DNA of 64,000 nt from Candidatus Yanofskybacteria bacterium CG10_big_fil_rev_8_21_14_0_10_36_16 (GCA_002794035.1 PCXQ01000007.1:1-64000); one strand, 5' to 3'; numbered from the stretch's first letter, positions 39,135 to 46,656 are shown. The notes: generated from the sequence alone by a model not told the origin. Program-made: numbers and translations.

Positions 39135-39294
39135 TTGACTTTTTATGTCAGTTTGCTATAATTAAGATACAATAAAGTAATGGCCCAACAAGGGTCATAT
39201 CGAGAAATAGCTTTAAATATAGCTATTTTTTATTGGTTTTATAAGGTTTTTAAGGACTATTTAGCCCTTATATCCATAATAAAACCACATAAAA
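39135..39294 (+). promoter_or_regulatory. promoter and structured leader of the 3D-domain gene
   Basis: TTGACT (39135-39140), 16-base spacer, TATAAT (39157-39162). The roughly 125-base leader contains a terminator-like stem AAATAGCT ... AGCTATTTTTTA (about 39205-39233), so transcription may be attenuated before the gene. A CCC/GGG pairing around 39183-39196 could compete. The leader class is unknown. Confidence 0.5.
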
Positions 39295-39909
39295 ATGAAC
39301 ATAAAATTAAGAATTTTTTCAGGAATTGTTACAATTATTTTACTATTTGTAACTATTGTGCCTAAACAAGCTGATGCCGGATTACTTAGTTGGTTTAAAG
39401 ATGCAATTAAGGGACCCGAGGAGTCAAAAAACACAGCAAGCCATGAAGACGTTTACATGGATCCCGGCATATTATTTGCCTTAAGGAAAACCACAGAAAA
39501 AGAAAACAATAAGCTGGATATGATACAAGGAAATTCACTTATTCAATTCAGCAATCCTTTTGGAGCTGATATATTGCAAAACACTGCCTATATCTCTGCA
39601 AGCAATACAGTAGTAATAAGAGAACTTACAATTCCTGCGAGTGCTTATTCTTCAACACCAGACCAAACAGATGATTCGCCATTTATTACAGCTATGGGAA
39701 CAACTGTTAGAGATGGAATAATAGCAGCAAATTTTCTTCCATTTGGTACAAAAATTAAAATACCAGATGTTTATGGAGATAAGATATTCGTAGTTGAAGA
39801 TCGCATGAATCGCAGATATTGGCACAAAATAGATATTTGGTTTCCAGATAGACAATCCGCTTTACAGTTCGGTCTTAGAACAGTAAGAATACAGGTTCTT
39901 GAATCATAA
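39295..39909 (+). CDS. 3D-domain (double-psi beta-barrel) secreted protein
   Basis: The 204-residue protein has a signal peptide ending V-P-K-Q-A-D-A before G-L-L. The C-terminal 90 residues form a 3D/RlpA-like domain: I-P-A-S-A-Y-S-S-T, then R-D-G-I-I-A-A-N-F-L-P-F-G-T-K-I-K-I-P, V-V-E-D-R-M-N and D-I-W-F. The three conserved Asp (R-D-G, E-D-R, I-D-I) that name the domain are present. These domains occur in lytic transglycosylases of the MltA type and in cell-wall proteins, so a role in peptidoglycan turnover is likely. The predicted attenuator upstream suggests regulated expression. Confidence 0.83.
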   Translation: MNIKLRIFSGIVTIILLFVTIVPKQADAGLLSWFKDAIKGPEESKNTASHEDVYMDPGILFALRKTTEKENNKLDMIQGNSLIQFSNPFGADILQNTAYISASNTVVIRELTIPASAYSSTPDQTDDSPFITAMGTTVRDGIIAANFLPFGTKIKIPDVYGDKIFVVEDRMNRRYWHKIDIWFPDRQSALQFGLRTVRIQVLES

Positions 39910-39922
39910 AAACAACCACTAT

Positions 39923-40384
39923 CTACACTGCCACTCTGTTTCTGTTTACCAACCTTATTTTTATTTCAAGAAAAACATACATCAATAAAGAAGGCACCAG
40001 GATATTAGGAACCATAAAATTAGGTAGGGCCACTAAATAAGCGTAAGGATACGGCACCGGCATGGCTCTAAATAAAAATATGATAACATTGGCGCCGCCA
40101 AAAACAAACAATGCTTGTTTTAATGCTTTTTTATATATCACTCCTAATGTTTCCTTCTTAAAATCTGAAATAAAAGAGCTAAGGAATCTTAAAAATATAA
40201 TATAAGGAAATACTTTGATCCATGATATTACTAACAAAAATGAAAAAGGAGGACTAGCAAACATTGTGAAAGTACTTCCACCTGGTGGCTGATAAGTTTC
40301 AATATAAATAATAAATAATATTATAGCCACAATAATAAATATGGCTAAATAACCTCTCAGTACTTTTAATGAATTTGGGATCAT
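39923..40384 (-). CDS. hypothetical integral membrane protein
   Basis: I do not recognise this 153-residue protein. It has four hydrophobic segments (about 9-27, 40-65, 87-105, 118-140) and short basic loops, so both ends are probably cytoplasmic. No catalytic motif is visible. TTGTTATAAT ends seven bases before ATG 40384 on the minus strand, predicting a leaderless mRNA, which supports both the frame and the start. It converges on the 3D-domain gene with a 13-base gap and no clear terminator between them. Confidence 0.6.
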   Translation of the reverse strand: MIPNSLKVLRGYLAIFIIVAIILFIIYIETYQPPGGSTFTMFASPPFSFLLVISWIKVFPYIIFLRFLSSFISDFKKETLGVIYKKALKQALFVFGGANVIIFLFRAMPVPYPYAYLVALPNFMVPNILVPSLLMYVFLEIKIRLVNRNRVAV

Positions 40385-40420
40385 TAATTATATTATAACA
40401 AATTTTTAAAAAAATAATAA

Positions 40421-40456
40421 AAAAAGCCTTATGGAGTTTTGATACCCCATAAGGTC
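40421..40456 (-). terminator. terminator after the 40476 gene
   Basis: Minus strand CCTTATGG, 10-base loop, CCATAAGG, then CTTTTTTTA. Confidence 0.85.
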
Positions 40457-40475
40457 AATATGAGAAAATATTTCT

Positions 40476-40901
40476 CTACTTTTTAAGCTCAATCATTAAT
40501 AACCTATACAGCAAATAATGGCGAATCCGGGAGAAAAAACTTAAACTAGATGGCTCATTTTTGGGATTTCGTTCATATATTATGTTTCGGCAAATTTGAG
40601 CAATTTCCTCAGGAAATTTTTGTTCAATTTCCGGAAGTTTTAAATTTTTAATCTGATCAACAACCTCTGACCTTACCCGGTCAGGAAGAATGGAAACCCT
40701 TATGCATTTTCCATTGCAGGGTTCTACTGTAATTTTTCTTGTTGAAAAACGCGGATCATGTGGACCACTCGATAGTTCTTCGTGGCTATGAACATGAAAT
40801 TTTCTACCTTCAACAACAATACACCACGATCTATAGCGAGCGACAATACCACCACAACCTCCTGAACCAGGATCTTTGCAATAAAACAATAGTCCTTTCA
40901 T
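40476..40901 (-). CDS. hypothetical protein with N-terminal cysteine motif
   Basis: I do not recognise this 141-residue protein. Residues 8-16 read C-K-D-P-G-S-G-G-C, followed by G-G-I-V-A-R-Y-R, then H-V-H-S-H near 36-40 and C-N-G-K-C near 62-66. Together these could form a zinc site. The C-terminal half is helical and basic. A strong AGGAGG lies 7 bases before ATG 40901 on the minus strand, and a perfect-spacing promoter is at 40945, so the gene is clearly expressed as a single unit. It belongs to the Shine-Dalgarno-led class. Confidence 0.62.
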   Translation of the reverse strand: MKGLLFYCKDPGSGGCGGIVARYRSWCIVVEGRKFHVHSHEELSSGPHDPRFSTRKITVEPCNGKCIRVSILPDRVRSEVVDQIKNLKLPEIEQKFPEEIAQICRNIIYERNPKNEPSSLSFFSRIRHYLLYRLLMIELKK

Positions 40902-40944
40902 TTGGATCCTCCTAATGATTATTTACAAAGTACTACAACTAAAC

Positions 40945-40973
40945 AATATATCACATGTTGTTTAATCTGTCAA
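40945..40973 (-). promoter_or_regulatory. promoter for the 40476 gene
   Basis: Minus strand TTGACA (40968-40973), 17-base spacer, TATATT (40945-40950). Confidence 0.75.
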
Positions 40974-40982
40974 TATAAACAC

Positions 40983-41008
40983 GCCCCCTTGGTGGGGCTA
41001 TTTTTATA
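40983..41008 (-). terminator. hairpin after tRNA-Arg
   Basis: GCCCC-ACCAAG-GGGGC on the minus strand just downstream of tRNA-Arg. The T-run is better on the plus strand (TATTTTTAT), so orientation is uncertain. Confidence 0.55.
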
Positions 41009-41023
41009 TAATTACTTAAATTG

Positions 41024-41095
41024 TACCCCCGGAAAGAATTGAACTCTCATCCCTGGTTCCGAAGACCAGTGCTTTATCCGTTAAGCTACGGGGGC
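41024..41095 (-). tRNA. tRNA-Arg(UCG)
   Basis: Minus-strand cloverleaf: acceptor GCCCCCG/CGGGGGT (G-U at the end), anticodon stem CTGGT/ACCAG with loop CTTCGGA giving UCG, T-loop TTCAATT, discriminator A. The rest of the gap 40902-41274 is promoter and AT-rich sequence. Confidence 0.93.
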
Positions 41096-41236
41096 TTTAA
41101 AAGCTAACTAAACAATACTAAAAAACTTGCCAAAAATCAATATATTTGCTAACATTGTCAAGTAAAATGAAGGGGCTAAACCTTCGTTTTTTTAATGGAT
41201 TAATAATTTATTTTTTAAAAATAATACATGATTTAA

Positions 41237-41265
41237 TTGACAAAATAATTTAATTATGTTAATAT
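41237..41265 (+). promoter_or_regulatory. consensus promoter driving a leaderless GTG start
   Basis: TTGACA (41237-41242), 17-base spacer, TAATAT (41260-41265); the GTG start of the next gene is nine bases downstream. Confidence 0.8.
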
Positions 41266-41274
41266 ATAAGCACT

Positions 41275-42711
41275 GTGAAGGATTTAAATTTTTTATCACC
41301 AAAAAATAAAGGATCAAAACCAAACAATACCGCGACTAAAGTCGCTACCTTTTTGGCATTCTTTGCTATTGCTTTCTCTGCTTCCCTTACTTATGTAGCA
41401 TCGGAAACAAAACCAATTCAATTAAATCTCAGCCACATTGAGTGTAATTATAATAATACTGATGGTATCAATGTTCACTTTGTGGCAATAAATTTACCGG
41501 ATGATGTCAGTGATTTTGGACAAGTAACCTATATAGTTAATAGTGAAGGCCGTACTGCTGAATTTACTAAGCTTTCCGGCAATACTGCACACTACAATGA
41601 TTACTTACTAGAAGTTTCTGATACATATTCTGTAACCGATGGCTATGTTGTTATTGACGGACAAACCGTACAACTTCATAATCCTAAATCTATAAAGATA
41701 ACTTGTGGTGAAAATCCTACCCCTACACCAACACCAGAACCTACTCCTACTGTAATCCCTACACCTACACCTACTCCTACTGTAATCCCTACACCTACAC
41801 CTACTAGCTGCTTTTTAGAAATCACCAAAACAGTTGATCAGGAAACATCGGTTCCTGGTCAAATATTGGAATATAAATTAAATTTTGAAAATACAGGAAC
41901 AACCAACTGCACAGGTGGTGGAGTAGAAATAGAAGACACATTAGTGAATGAGTTAACTTTTGTTGACCAATCTCATTCTGAAAATGTAACTTGGGTAGGT
42001 CAAAATGAACAAACCCTTCAATGGAATGCTGGCACTCTAACCCCCGGTGAAAAAGGATGGGTTCAGTTTGACGCTCAAGTTAACACACCTCAAAGCTGTG
42101 GCAATTATACAATTAATAACAAAGGCAAGATTACTGCATTTGAATTGTCTTGGCAGTGGGTACTAAGTAATAACGTAGAGATAAATATCAACAACAACTG
42201 CCCTACTTCTACACCAACTCCTACTCCTACTGTAACCCCTACTTCTACACCTACACCAACTGTTACACCTACTCCTACTGTAACCCCTACTTCTACACCT
42301 ACACCAACTGTTACACCTACTCCTACTTCTACACCTACACCAACTGTTACACCTACTCCTACTTCTACACCTAGTGGTGGAGGTGGGGGTGGTGGGGGTT
42401 TCTTCCCTCAGCCTACTCCTACACCGACACCTACTGTAACTCCTACACCTACTCCCGTTGTTCTTGGTTCAAGTACAACTGAAAAACCTAAAACAGCAAC
42501 ATCTAGCACAGCAACATCAAATTTGGCACAAGTTGCTGGCGTAAGCACAGGAACCGATACAATTATTGTTTCGTGGATTATAGCATTAGTGTTCTCAACG
42601 TTATTTGCTATATATAAAACAACAGAGCAATCAAACTTAAAAGAAATCCTTAAAATTATAAAAATTCAAAAAAAGGACAAAAATAAATTTAATTTCGCTC
42701 TCCACAACTAA
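41275..42711 (+). CDS. DUF11-domain surface protein with Thr-Pro repeats and C-terminal membrane anchor
   Basis: The 478-residue protein starts at GTG 41275. It has an N-terminal membrane/signal helix (about 20-40), a beta-rich domain (about 45-145), a first Thr-Pro linker (about 147-180), and a DUF11-like beta-sandwich (about 181-312; L-E-I-T-K-T-V-D near its start, D-T-L-V-N-E-L-T-F-V and W-N-A-G-T-L-T-P-G-E). A long second Thr/Pro linker with a G7 run (about 313-400) follows. The end carries a hydrophobic helix (T-I-I-V-S-W-I-I-A-L-V-F) and a basic tail, like a sortase substrate, with L-A-Q-V-A-G before the helix as a possible non-canonical sorting site. The sortase two genes downstream supports this. 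Confidence 0.78.
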   Translation: MKDLNFLSPKNKGSKPNNTATKVATFLAFFAIAFSASLTYVASETKPIQLNLSHIECNYNNTDGINVHFVAINLPDDVSDFGQVTYIVNSEGRTAEFTKLSGNTAHYNDYLLEVSDTYSVTDGYVVIDGQTVQLHNPKSIKITCGENPTPTPTPEPTPTVIPTPTPTPTVIPTPTPTSCFLEITKTVDQETSVPGQILEYKLNFENTGTTNCTGGGVEIEDTLVNELTFVDQSHSENVTWVGQNEQTLQWNAGTLTPGEKGWVQFDAQVNTPQSCGNYTINNKGKITAFELSWQWVLSNNVEININNNCPTSTPTPTPTVTPTSTPTPTVTPTPTVTPTSTPTPTVTPTPTSTPTPTVTPTPTSTPSGGGGGGGGFFPQPTPTPTPTVTPTPTPVVLGSSTTEKPKTATSSTATSNLAQVAGVSTGTDTIIVSWIIALVFSTLFAIYKTTEQSNLKEILKIIKIQKKDKNKFNFALHN

Positions 42712-42750
42712 AAAACCTTGCCTTCTTAATATGTGATAAAATGAAGGCAT

Positions 42751-43743
42751 ATGGTAATAAACAAAGATATGTTAATACGTGTTGAAAAACTATTTACACG
42801 CAAGTTAATTGTGTGGAACTTGGTCCTTTTTGCTCTTGTAAAATTTGTACTTTCTTACTCAGGACTCCAACTGGCTACAGTTCTAGAACACATAGAGCTT
42901 TTTGACTCAAGAGAAATCATAACTAAAACAAATATAGTCAGAGCAAATAATAATTTGCCGCCTTTAAATGCTAATGTTGAATTAGACTTAGCCGCATCAA
43001 AAAAACTTCAGGATATGATTTCAAATGGATATTTTGCTCACATAAGTCCTGAGGGTACGACACCTTGGTTCTGGATAAAAAATAGCGGTTACAAATACGT
43101 ATACGCAGGCGAAAATCTTGCTATTGGGTTCACTGAGGCTGAAGCTACTGTTGAAGCATGGTTTGAATCCCCTTCCCACAGAGAAAACCTTTTAAACAGC
43201 AACTACGATGAGATTGGAGTTGCTGTAGGAAAGGTTGAAAACTTGGATGGATACTCAGGCATCTTGGTTGTTCAAATGTTTGGCAAAAGACCAATATTTG
43301 CAATTAACGAAGCCAATGCCTTTGAAACATCTAATAAGACCCCAAACACAGAAGGGACTACTGTACCAGAAATTACACCTAATTCGTTTGTTGCAGGCAG
43401 TCAGCCGGCAACAAATCCCAATACTTCAGCAATTACCCCAATAACAGATGACGAAGTGGTAATGCTTCAATACGTATCTACAGATAAAAACTTAGGTGGG
43501 TCAGAGGAGCCGATTGAAATAACAACAAACGAAAATAATTTAAATATAAACTCCGTATCAAAGACTGTTAATAATGCTTATATTATTTATGCCCTAATAA
43601 TAGCCGCTATATCTATCCTATTCGTAACATTTGTTGAAAATAGTAAAAAACATGTTGCTGGAGCTACGTTTAATATAATTCTGTTTATAATAGCTACAAC
43701 AATGCCTGTATTAGAAATAATAAGCAAGGGAGCAATATTCTAA
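42751..43743 (+). CDS. membrane-anchored CAP/SCP-domain protein
   Basis: The 330-residue protein has an N-terminal membrane helix (about 19-38) and then a CAP domain (residues about 50-180). The signatures are R-A-N-N-N-L-P-P-L, F-A-H-I-S-P-E-G near 90, Y-A-G-E-N-L-A-I-G near 111, and W-F-E-S-P-S-H-R-E-N-L-L near 132. The two His and Glu positions of the CAP cavity are kept. A Thr/Pro/Asn-rich linker follows, and two C-terminal helices (about 272-325) end the protein. TGTGATAAAAT ends eight bases before ATG 42751. It lies between the DUF11 and sortase genes, so a role at the cell surface is likely, but the substrate is unknown. Confidence 0.87.
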   Translation: MVINKDMLIRVEKLFTRKLIVWNLVLFALVKFVLSYSGLQLATVLEHIELFDSREIITKTNIVRANNNLPPLNANVELDLAASKKLQDMISNGYFAHISPEGTTPWFWIKNSGYKYVYAGENLAIGFTEAEATVEAWFESPSHRENLLNSNYDEIGVAVGKVENLDGYSGILVVQMFGKRPIFAINEANAFETSNKTPNTEGTTVPEITPNSFVAGSQPATNPNTSAITPITDDEVVMLQYVSTDKNLGGSEEPIEITTNENNLNINSVSKTVNNAYIIYALIIAAISILFVTFVENSKKHVAGATFNIILFIIATTMPVLEIISKGAIF

Positions 43744-43761
43744 AGATGACAGAATATAAAA

Positions 43762-44430
43762 ATGAAAAAAAATACCAAAACAATTATTTATTCTCTTTTA
43801 ATATTTTTAGTGGTTTTAACAGCACTAAATTTTAGGTTTGTATTCTCATATTTAAATTATCAATTCAATAAGCCCAATGATGAAGCTATAAATACTGCTG
43901 CTCATACAGTAAAATACGGCGCTTATTTATTACCTGTTGTTGAAGGACCAGAAAGAGCTGTCTCTATAGCAGTGAAATCATCTAACACAATTAAAAGCGA
44001 TATTTTACTTGAAATTCCTAGATTAAGAGTAAGTGCGCCAATAATAATAGAGCCGAGCACGAACACAGATACTATCTACAAAAGACTTGAGAATGGAGTA
44101 GTTCACTATGCTTCAACACCTATGCCGGGAGAAGCCGGAACATCTATAATTCTAGGTCATAGCTCAGCTTATCCTTGGTATCGCGGTCAATACGGATCTG
44201 TGTTTGCCTTACTCAACCAGCTTAATGCAGGAGACGTTATACAAATTCAGAATGGTAACGAGATTTTAAATTACAAGGTTGCAGGTTCGTTGGTTTTCTC
44301 ACCTTTCTCTGAAGACAATTTAAAATTAGCAGAATTTGAAAGCACAGACGGATCATCTCTTGTGCTATTATCTTGCTGGCCTGTTGGAACTAATTATAAA
44401 AGAATTGCTATTAAAGCCGACCTTATTTAA
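43762..44430 (+). CDS. sortase
   Basis: Sortases are membrane-bound cysteine transpeptidases that attach surface proteins to the envelope. The 222-residue protein has an N-terminal helix (about 8-27), then the sortase barrel from I-P-R-L-R-V-S-A-P-I. The catalytic His is in I-I-L-G-H-S-S near residue 133, the Cys in L-L-S-C-W-P-V-G near 204, and the Arg in N-Y-K-R-I-A-I a few residues later. The lack of class A and B inserts suggests a class D/E-like enzyme. It follows the CAP gene by 18 bases and ends in a strong terminator, so 41275-44430 forms an operon-like unit. Confidence 0.9.
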   Translation: MKKNTKTIIYSLLIFLVVLTALNFRFVFSYLNYQFNKPNDEAINTAAHTVKYGAYLLPVVEGPERAVSIAVKSSNTIKSDILLEIPRLRVSAPIIIEPSTNTDTIYKRLENGVVHYASTPMPGEAGTSIILGHSSAYPWYRGQYGSVFALLNQLNAGDVIQIQNGNEILNYKVAGSLVFSPFSEDNLKLAEFESTDGSSLVLLSCWPVGTNYKRIAIKADLI

Positions 44431-44443
44431 AAACTATTTGAAA

Positions 44444-44478
44444 TAAAACAAACCCCGCCCAGGCGGGGTTTGTTTTAT
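44444..44478 (+). terminator. terminator after the sortase gene
   Basis: AAAACAAACCCCGCC / GGCGGGGTTTGTTTT, nearly loopless, 14 bases after the stop. Confidence 0.9.
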
Positions 44479-44481
44479 TTA

Positions 44482-44498
44482 TGGTCCGCCCTGGTAGG
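44482..44498 (-). pseudogene. displaced 3' end of tRNA-Lys
   Basis: On the minus strand CCTAC-C-AGGGCGGA-CCA repeats the end of tRNA-Lys (T-stem strand, acceptor strand and discriminator) with one extra C, followed by CCA. The intact tRNA-Lys lies 180 bases upstream in its reading direction. This is the pattern left when an element integrates into a tRNA 3' end. Confidence 0.5.
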
Positions 44499-44499
44499 C

Positions 44500-44673
44500 G
44501 GTTGAAATGAACTGCTTCATTTCAACCCCTGATTTTAGTGAGAATATCTGTCTCCAGACAGAGCGAGCGTTAAAAAATCAGGTAGAACATCTCCGCCGGA
44601 GGCGGAGCAGGTTCGATGCTTACGAAGAAAGCTTCATAAACTAAACGGCTCACCTAGGTGAGCCGTTTAGTTT
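44500..44673. repeat. cluster of four perfect or nested inverted repeats
   Basis: GGTTGAAATGAA-CTGC-TTCATTTCAACC (44500-44527); CCTGATTTT ... AAAATCAGG (44528-44582) enclosing CTGTCT-CC-AGACAG; CTCCGCC-GGA-GGCGGAG (44591-44607); and a 36-base perfect palindrome with arms starting AAACTAAACGGCTCACC (44638-44673). There is no reading frame. It fills the space between the tRNA-Lys remnant and the intact tRNA-Lys. Confidence 0.75.
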
Positions 44674-44678
44674 ATGTG

Positions 44679-44751
44679 TCCGCCCTGTAGGATTCGAACC
44701 TACGACCCGCGGATTAAGAGTCCGTTGCTCTACCAGCTGAGCTAAGGGCGG
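44679..44751 (-). tRNA. tRNA-Lys(CUU)
   Basis: Minus-strand cloverleaf: acceptor CCGCCCT/AGGGCGG, D-arm GCTC/GAGC, anticodon loop CTCTTAA giving CUU, T-loop TTCGAAT, discriminator A. Position 1 is C. Confidence 0.93.
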
Positions 44752-44789
44752 ATATTACCGTATTATTATGCCTTAAAATTTATTGTTTT

Positions 44790-45980
44790 TCAAGATTTTA
44801 ATACGTTTTTTAACTGCTTAATAAAATAATCAATATCTTCTTTTTTAGTAAATCGACCAAGGGTAATTCTTAGATTATCTCCTGTGCCTACTGACTCGCC
44901 CTTGGCTTGATTGTGATGAGAAGCTCGAATCCATCGAATAGCTTTTAACACATGAGAGGGGTCTGCTTGTCCTGAGTTTTCCGAACGGATTTCAGTTGAA
45001 GTACATGCTGAACCAGTTGATACCTCAACTCCTTTTTGATCTAAAATCAAAACTAACATCTCCCCATCTTTACCAGCAAAAGACATATTTATATTATTAG
45101 GCAATCTTTCCTTTTGACTACCATTTAATTTGCTACTAGGTATTTCATTAATAATCTTATCTATTGTGTAATCTCTCAACTTCTTTAATCTATTATTTTC
45201 TTTTTCTTTTATACTATCAGTAATTTCAAGTGCCTTGGCAAAACCTGCAATTAAAGCAGTATTCTCCGTACCAGGTCTTAATCCTCTTTCTTGTGAACCC
45301 CCAAACATTATTGGTTGAATAGTTGTTCCTCGTCTTATATATAAGCACCCTGCTCCTTTTGGCCCATATATTTTAGAACCATTAAAAGACATCGAGTCGA
45401 TTCCTAATTTTTGAACATTTAAATCTAAATATCCAACAGCCTGTGTAGCATCAGTATGAAAAATTATTTGTTTATTGAAATTTTTAATAATTTTAGCAAT
45501 TTGCTGTATAGGTTGAATGGTGCCTATTTCATTATTGGCATACATTATAGAAACCAAGACGGTATTAGGATTAAGAGCTTTTTTTACATCTTCAGGGTTA
45601 ATCAATCCGCCCTCATTAACATTTACACAGGTTATTTTAAAACCTTCTTGTTCAAGCTGTTTACAGGCGTTTAAAACTGCATGATGCTCAATTTTTGTAG
45701 TTATTATATGCTTACCCTTTTTTTTATTTGCCCTAGCTGCGCCTAGGACAGCTAAATTGCACGATTCTGTTCCTGAACCTGTAAAAATAATTTCATCTGC
45801 CCCAGCATTTAAAATCTTGGCTATTTTTTCCCTTGAATTATTAATTATTTTTTTTGCCCCTTTTCCTGAAGCATATAAAGACGAAGCATTTCCAAATGCT
45901 TTTTCGTATTTATCCATTTCCCGTTTAACCCTAGGATCAAGCGGGGTGGCTGCTGCATTGTCTAAATAAATTCTTTTCAT
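44790..45980 (-). CDS. cysteine desulfurase (NifS/IscS family)
   Basis: A PLP enzyme that removes sulfur from cysteine for Fe-S clusters and tRNA thiolation. The 396-residue protein opens with I-Y-L-D-N-A-A-A-T-P-L and has I-E-H-H-A-V (cofactor-stacking His) near 103 and H-T-D-A-T-Q-A-V-G near 178. The PLP lysine is in F-N-G-S-K-I-Y-G-P-K-G near 204 and the catalytic Cys in S-T-G-S-A-C-T-S near 330. It is not next to iscU or a thiouridylase, so the acceptor is open. A short hairpin (AGTTCGCT-GAAG-AGCGAACT) sits directly before the start ATG, with TTATAAAG upstream as -10. Confidence 0.93.
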   Translation of the reverse strand: MKRIYLDNAAATPLDPRVKREMDKYEKAFGNASSLYASGKGAKKIINNSREKIAKILNAGADEIIFTGSGTESCNLAVLGAARANKKKGKHIITTKIEHHAVLNACKQLEQEGFKITCVNVNEGGLINPEDVKKALNPNTVLVSIMYANNEIGTIQPIQQIAKIIKNFNKQIIFHTDATQAVGYLDLNVQKLGIDSMSFNGSKIYGPKGAGCLYIRRGTTIQPIMFGGSQERGLRPGTENTALIAGFAKALEITDSIKEKENNRLKKLRDYTIDKIINEIPSSKLNGSQKERLPNNINMSFAGKDGEMLVLILDQKGVEVSTGSACTSTEIRSENSGQADPSHVLKAIRWIRASHHNQAKGESVGTGDNLRITLGRFTKKEDIDYFIKQLKNVLKS

Positions 45981-45982
45981 AA

Positions 45983-46006
45983 AAACAGTTCGCTCTTCAG
46001 CGAACT
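45983..46006 (-). promoter_or_regulatory. hairpin at the cysteine desulfurase start
   Basis: Minus-strand transcript AGTTCGCT-GAAG-AGCGAACT followed by GTTTTT and the ATG. It occupies the place of a ribosome binding site. Confidence 0.5.
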
Positions 46007-46046
46007 TTATAATAACACAATTTTTTATTTTTGGATAGATCTAAAT

Positions 46047-46427
46047 TTATCTTTGGGGCCAAAAAACAATAGCCAGTAAACCAGCCATCAAGCCAATGTC
46101 TCTTATAATAACTTCGTTAAATCCAAAAAATATAGCCACAGTAACTAAAAACAAAATTGCAATAACTGATAAAATCCTCATAAATACACCCGTTATCAAT
46201 CCAAGACCAACAACAACTTCAAATATACCATTTAGATATATAAATTGAATATCAGAGATGTTTAAATTGCTTATAAAAGACAAAACATTTATTGGAACCC
46301 AGGCATTGATCCAATATGTTGGGTGAAAAAATTTATGAATACCAAACCATAAAAAAACTGCGGCCAATCCAAGCCGTAGAATCCAAAAAGAATACCTATA
46401 ATCTCTACTTGACATTGATAATATCAT
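46047..46427 (-). CDS. DoxX-like membrane protein
   Basis: The 126-residue protein has four hydrophobic helices and the DoxX-like pattern: L-R-L-G-L-A-A-V-F-L-W-F-G-I-H-K-F near residue 15-33, G-I-F-E-V-V-V-G-L-G-L-I-T-G near 67-82, and G-L-M-A-G-L-L-A-I near 112. DoxX-family proteins are small quinone- or respiration-associated membrane proteins in some organisms; the function here is unknown. ATG 46427 or ATG 46415 could be the start. Its upstream DNA overlaps the divergent promoter of the RNA candidate at 46409. It ends 66 bases before the cysteine desulfurase start. Confidence 0.75.
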   Translation of the reverse strand: MILSMSSRDYRYSFWILRLGLAAVFLWFGIHKFFHPTYWINAWVPINVLSFISNLNISDIQFIYLNGIFEVVVGLGLITGVFMRILSVIAILFLVTVAIFFGFNEVIIRDIGLMAGLLAIVFWPQR

Positions 46428-46437
46428 ATGCTATAAT
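46409..46437 (+). promoter_or_regulatory. near-ideal promoter for the 46444 RNA
   Basis: TTGACA (46409-46414), 17-base spacer, TATAAT (46432-46437) with the extended-10 TGC in front: the best promoter match I see in the window. It reads away from the DoxX-like gene into a region with no reading frame. Confidence 0.82.
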
Positions 46438-46443
46438 ATAGTT

Positions 46444-46640
46444 ATCTGGTGCTGGGCATGCGTGACTTAGGGCAGCTCACCCCAGGCCCCGCTTTGCGAA
46501 GGCCTGGGCGGTAAGATTATTATTATTTTATCATGATCTTACTTTGTCTTCAAGGAGGGTTTAACCCATAATCGCTTGCTTGGTACCATAAAAATATATT
46601 TAAAACATTAAAATCCCCTAATGGGGATTTTAATGTTTTT
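46444..46640 (+). ncRNA. structured non-coding RNA candidate of unknown class
   Basis: Between the promoter and the terminator at 46602 there is no coding frame. TGGTGCTGGGCATGCG (about 46447-46462) pairs with CGCTTGCTTGGTACCA (about 46573-46588) over 15 of 16 positions, allowing G-U, and closes a multi-branched fold. Inside are hairpins CCAGGCC ... GGCCTGG (about 46482-46507), GTAAGAT ... ATCTTAC (about 46511-46542) and GGG-TTTA-CCC. I looked for SRP, tmRNA and RNase P landmarks and did not find them. A strongly expressed housekeeping RNA such as 6S is possible. Confidence 0.6.
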
Positions 46641-46642
46641 TA
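46602..46642. terminator. terminator shared by the RNA candidate and tig
   Basis: AAAACATTAAAATCCCC / GGGGATTTTAATGTTTT, about 17 bp, T-runs on both strands, between convergent units. Confidence 0.92.
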
Positions 46643-46656
46643 TCTTTTGTTTAAAT

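Noticed and set aside
41700..42480. Repeated ACACCTACTCCTACT-type DNA as a mobile or CRISPR-like repeat
   Set aside because: The repeats encode in-frame Thr-Pro linkers of the DUF11 protein and are a coding microsatellite.
46444..46640. SRP RNA, tmRNA or RNase P RNA at this locus
   Set aside because: I could not find the SRP tetraloop/AGCAG pattern, a tRNA-like 3' domain, or the RNase P conserved regions, so no class is assigned.
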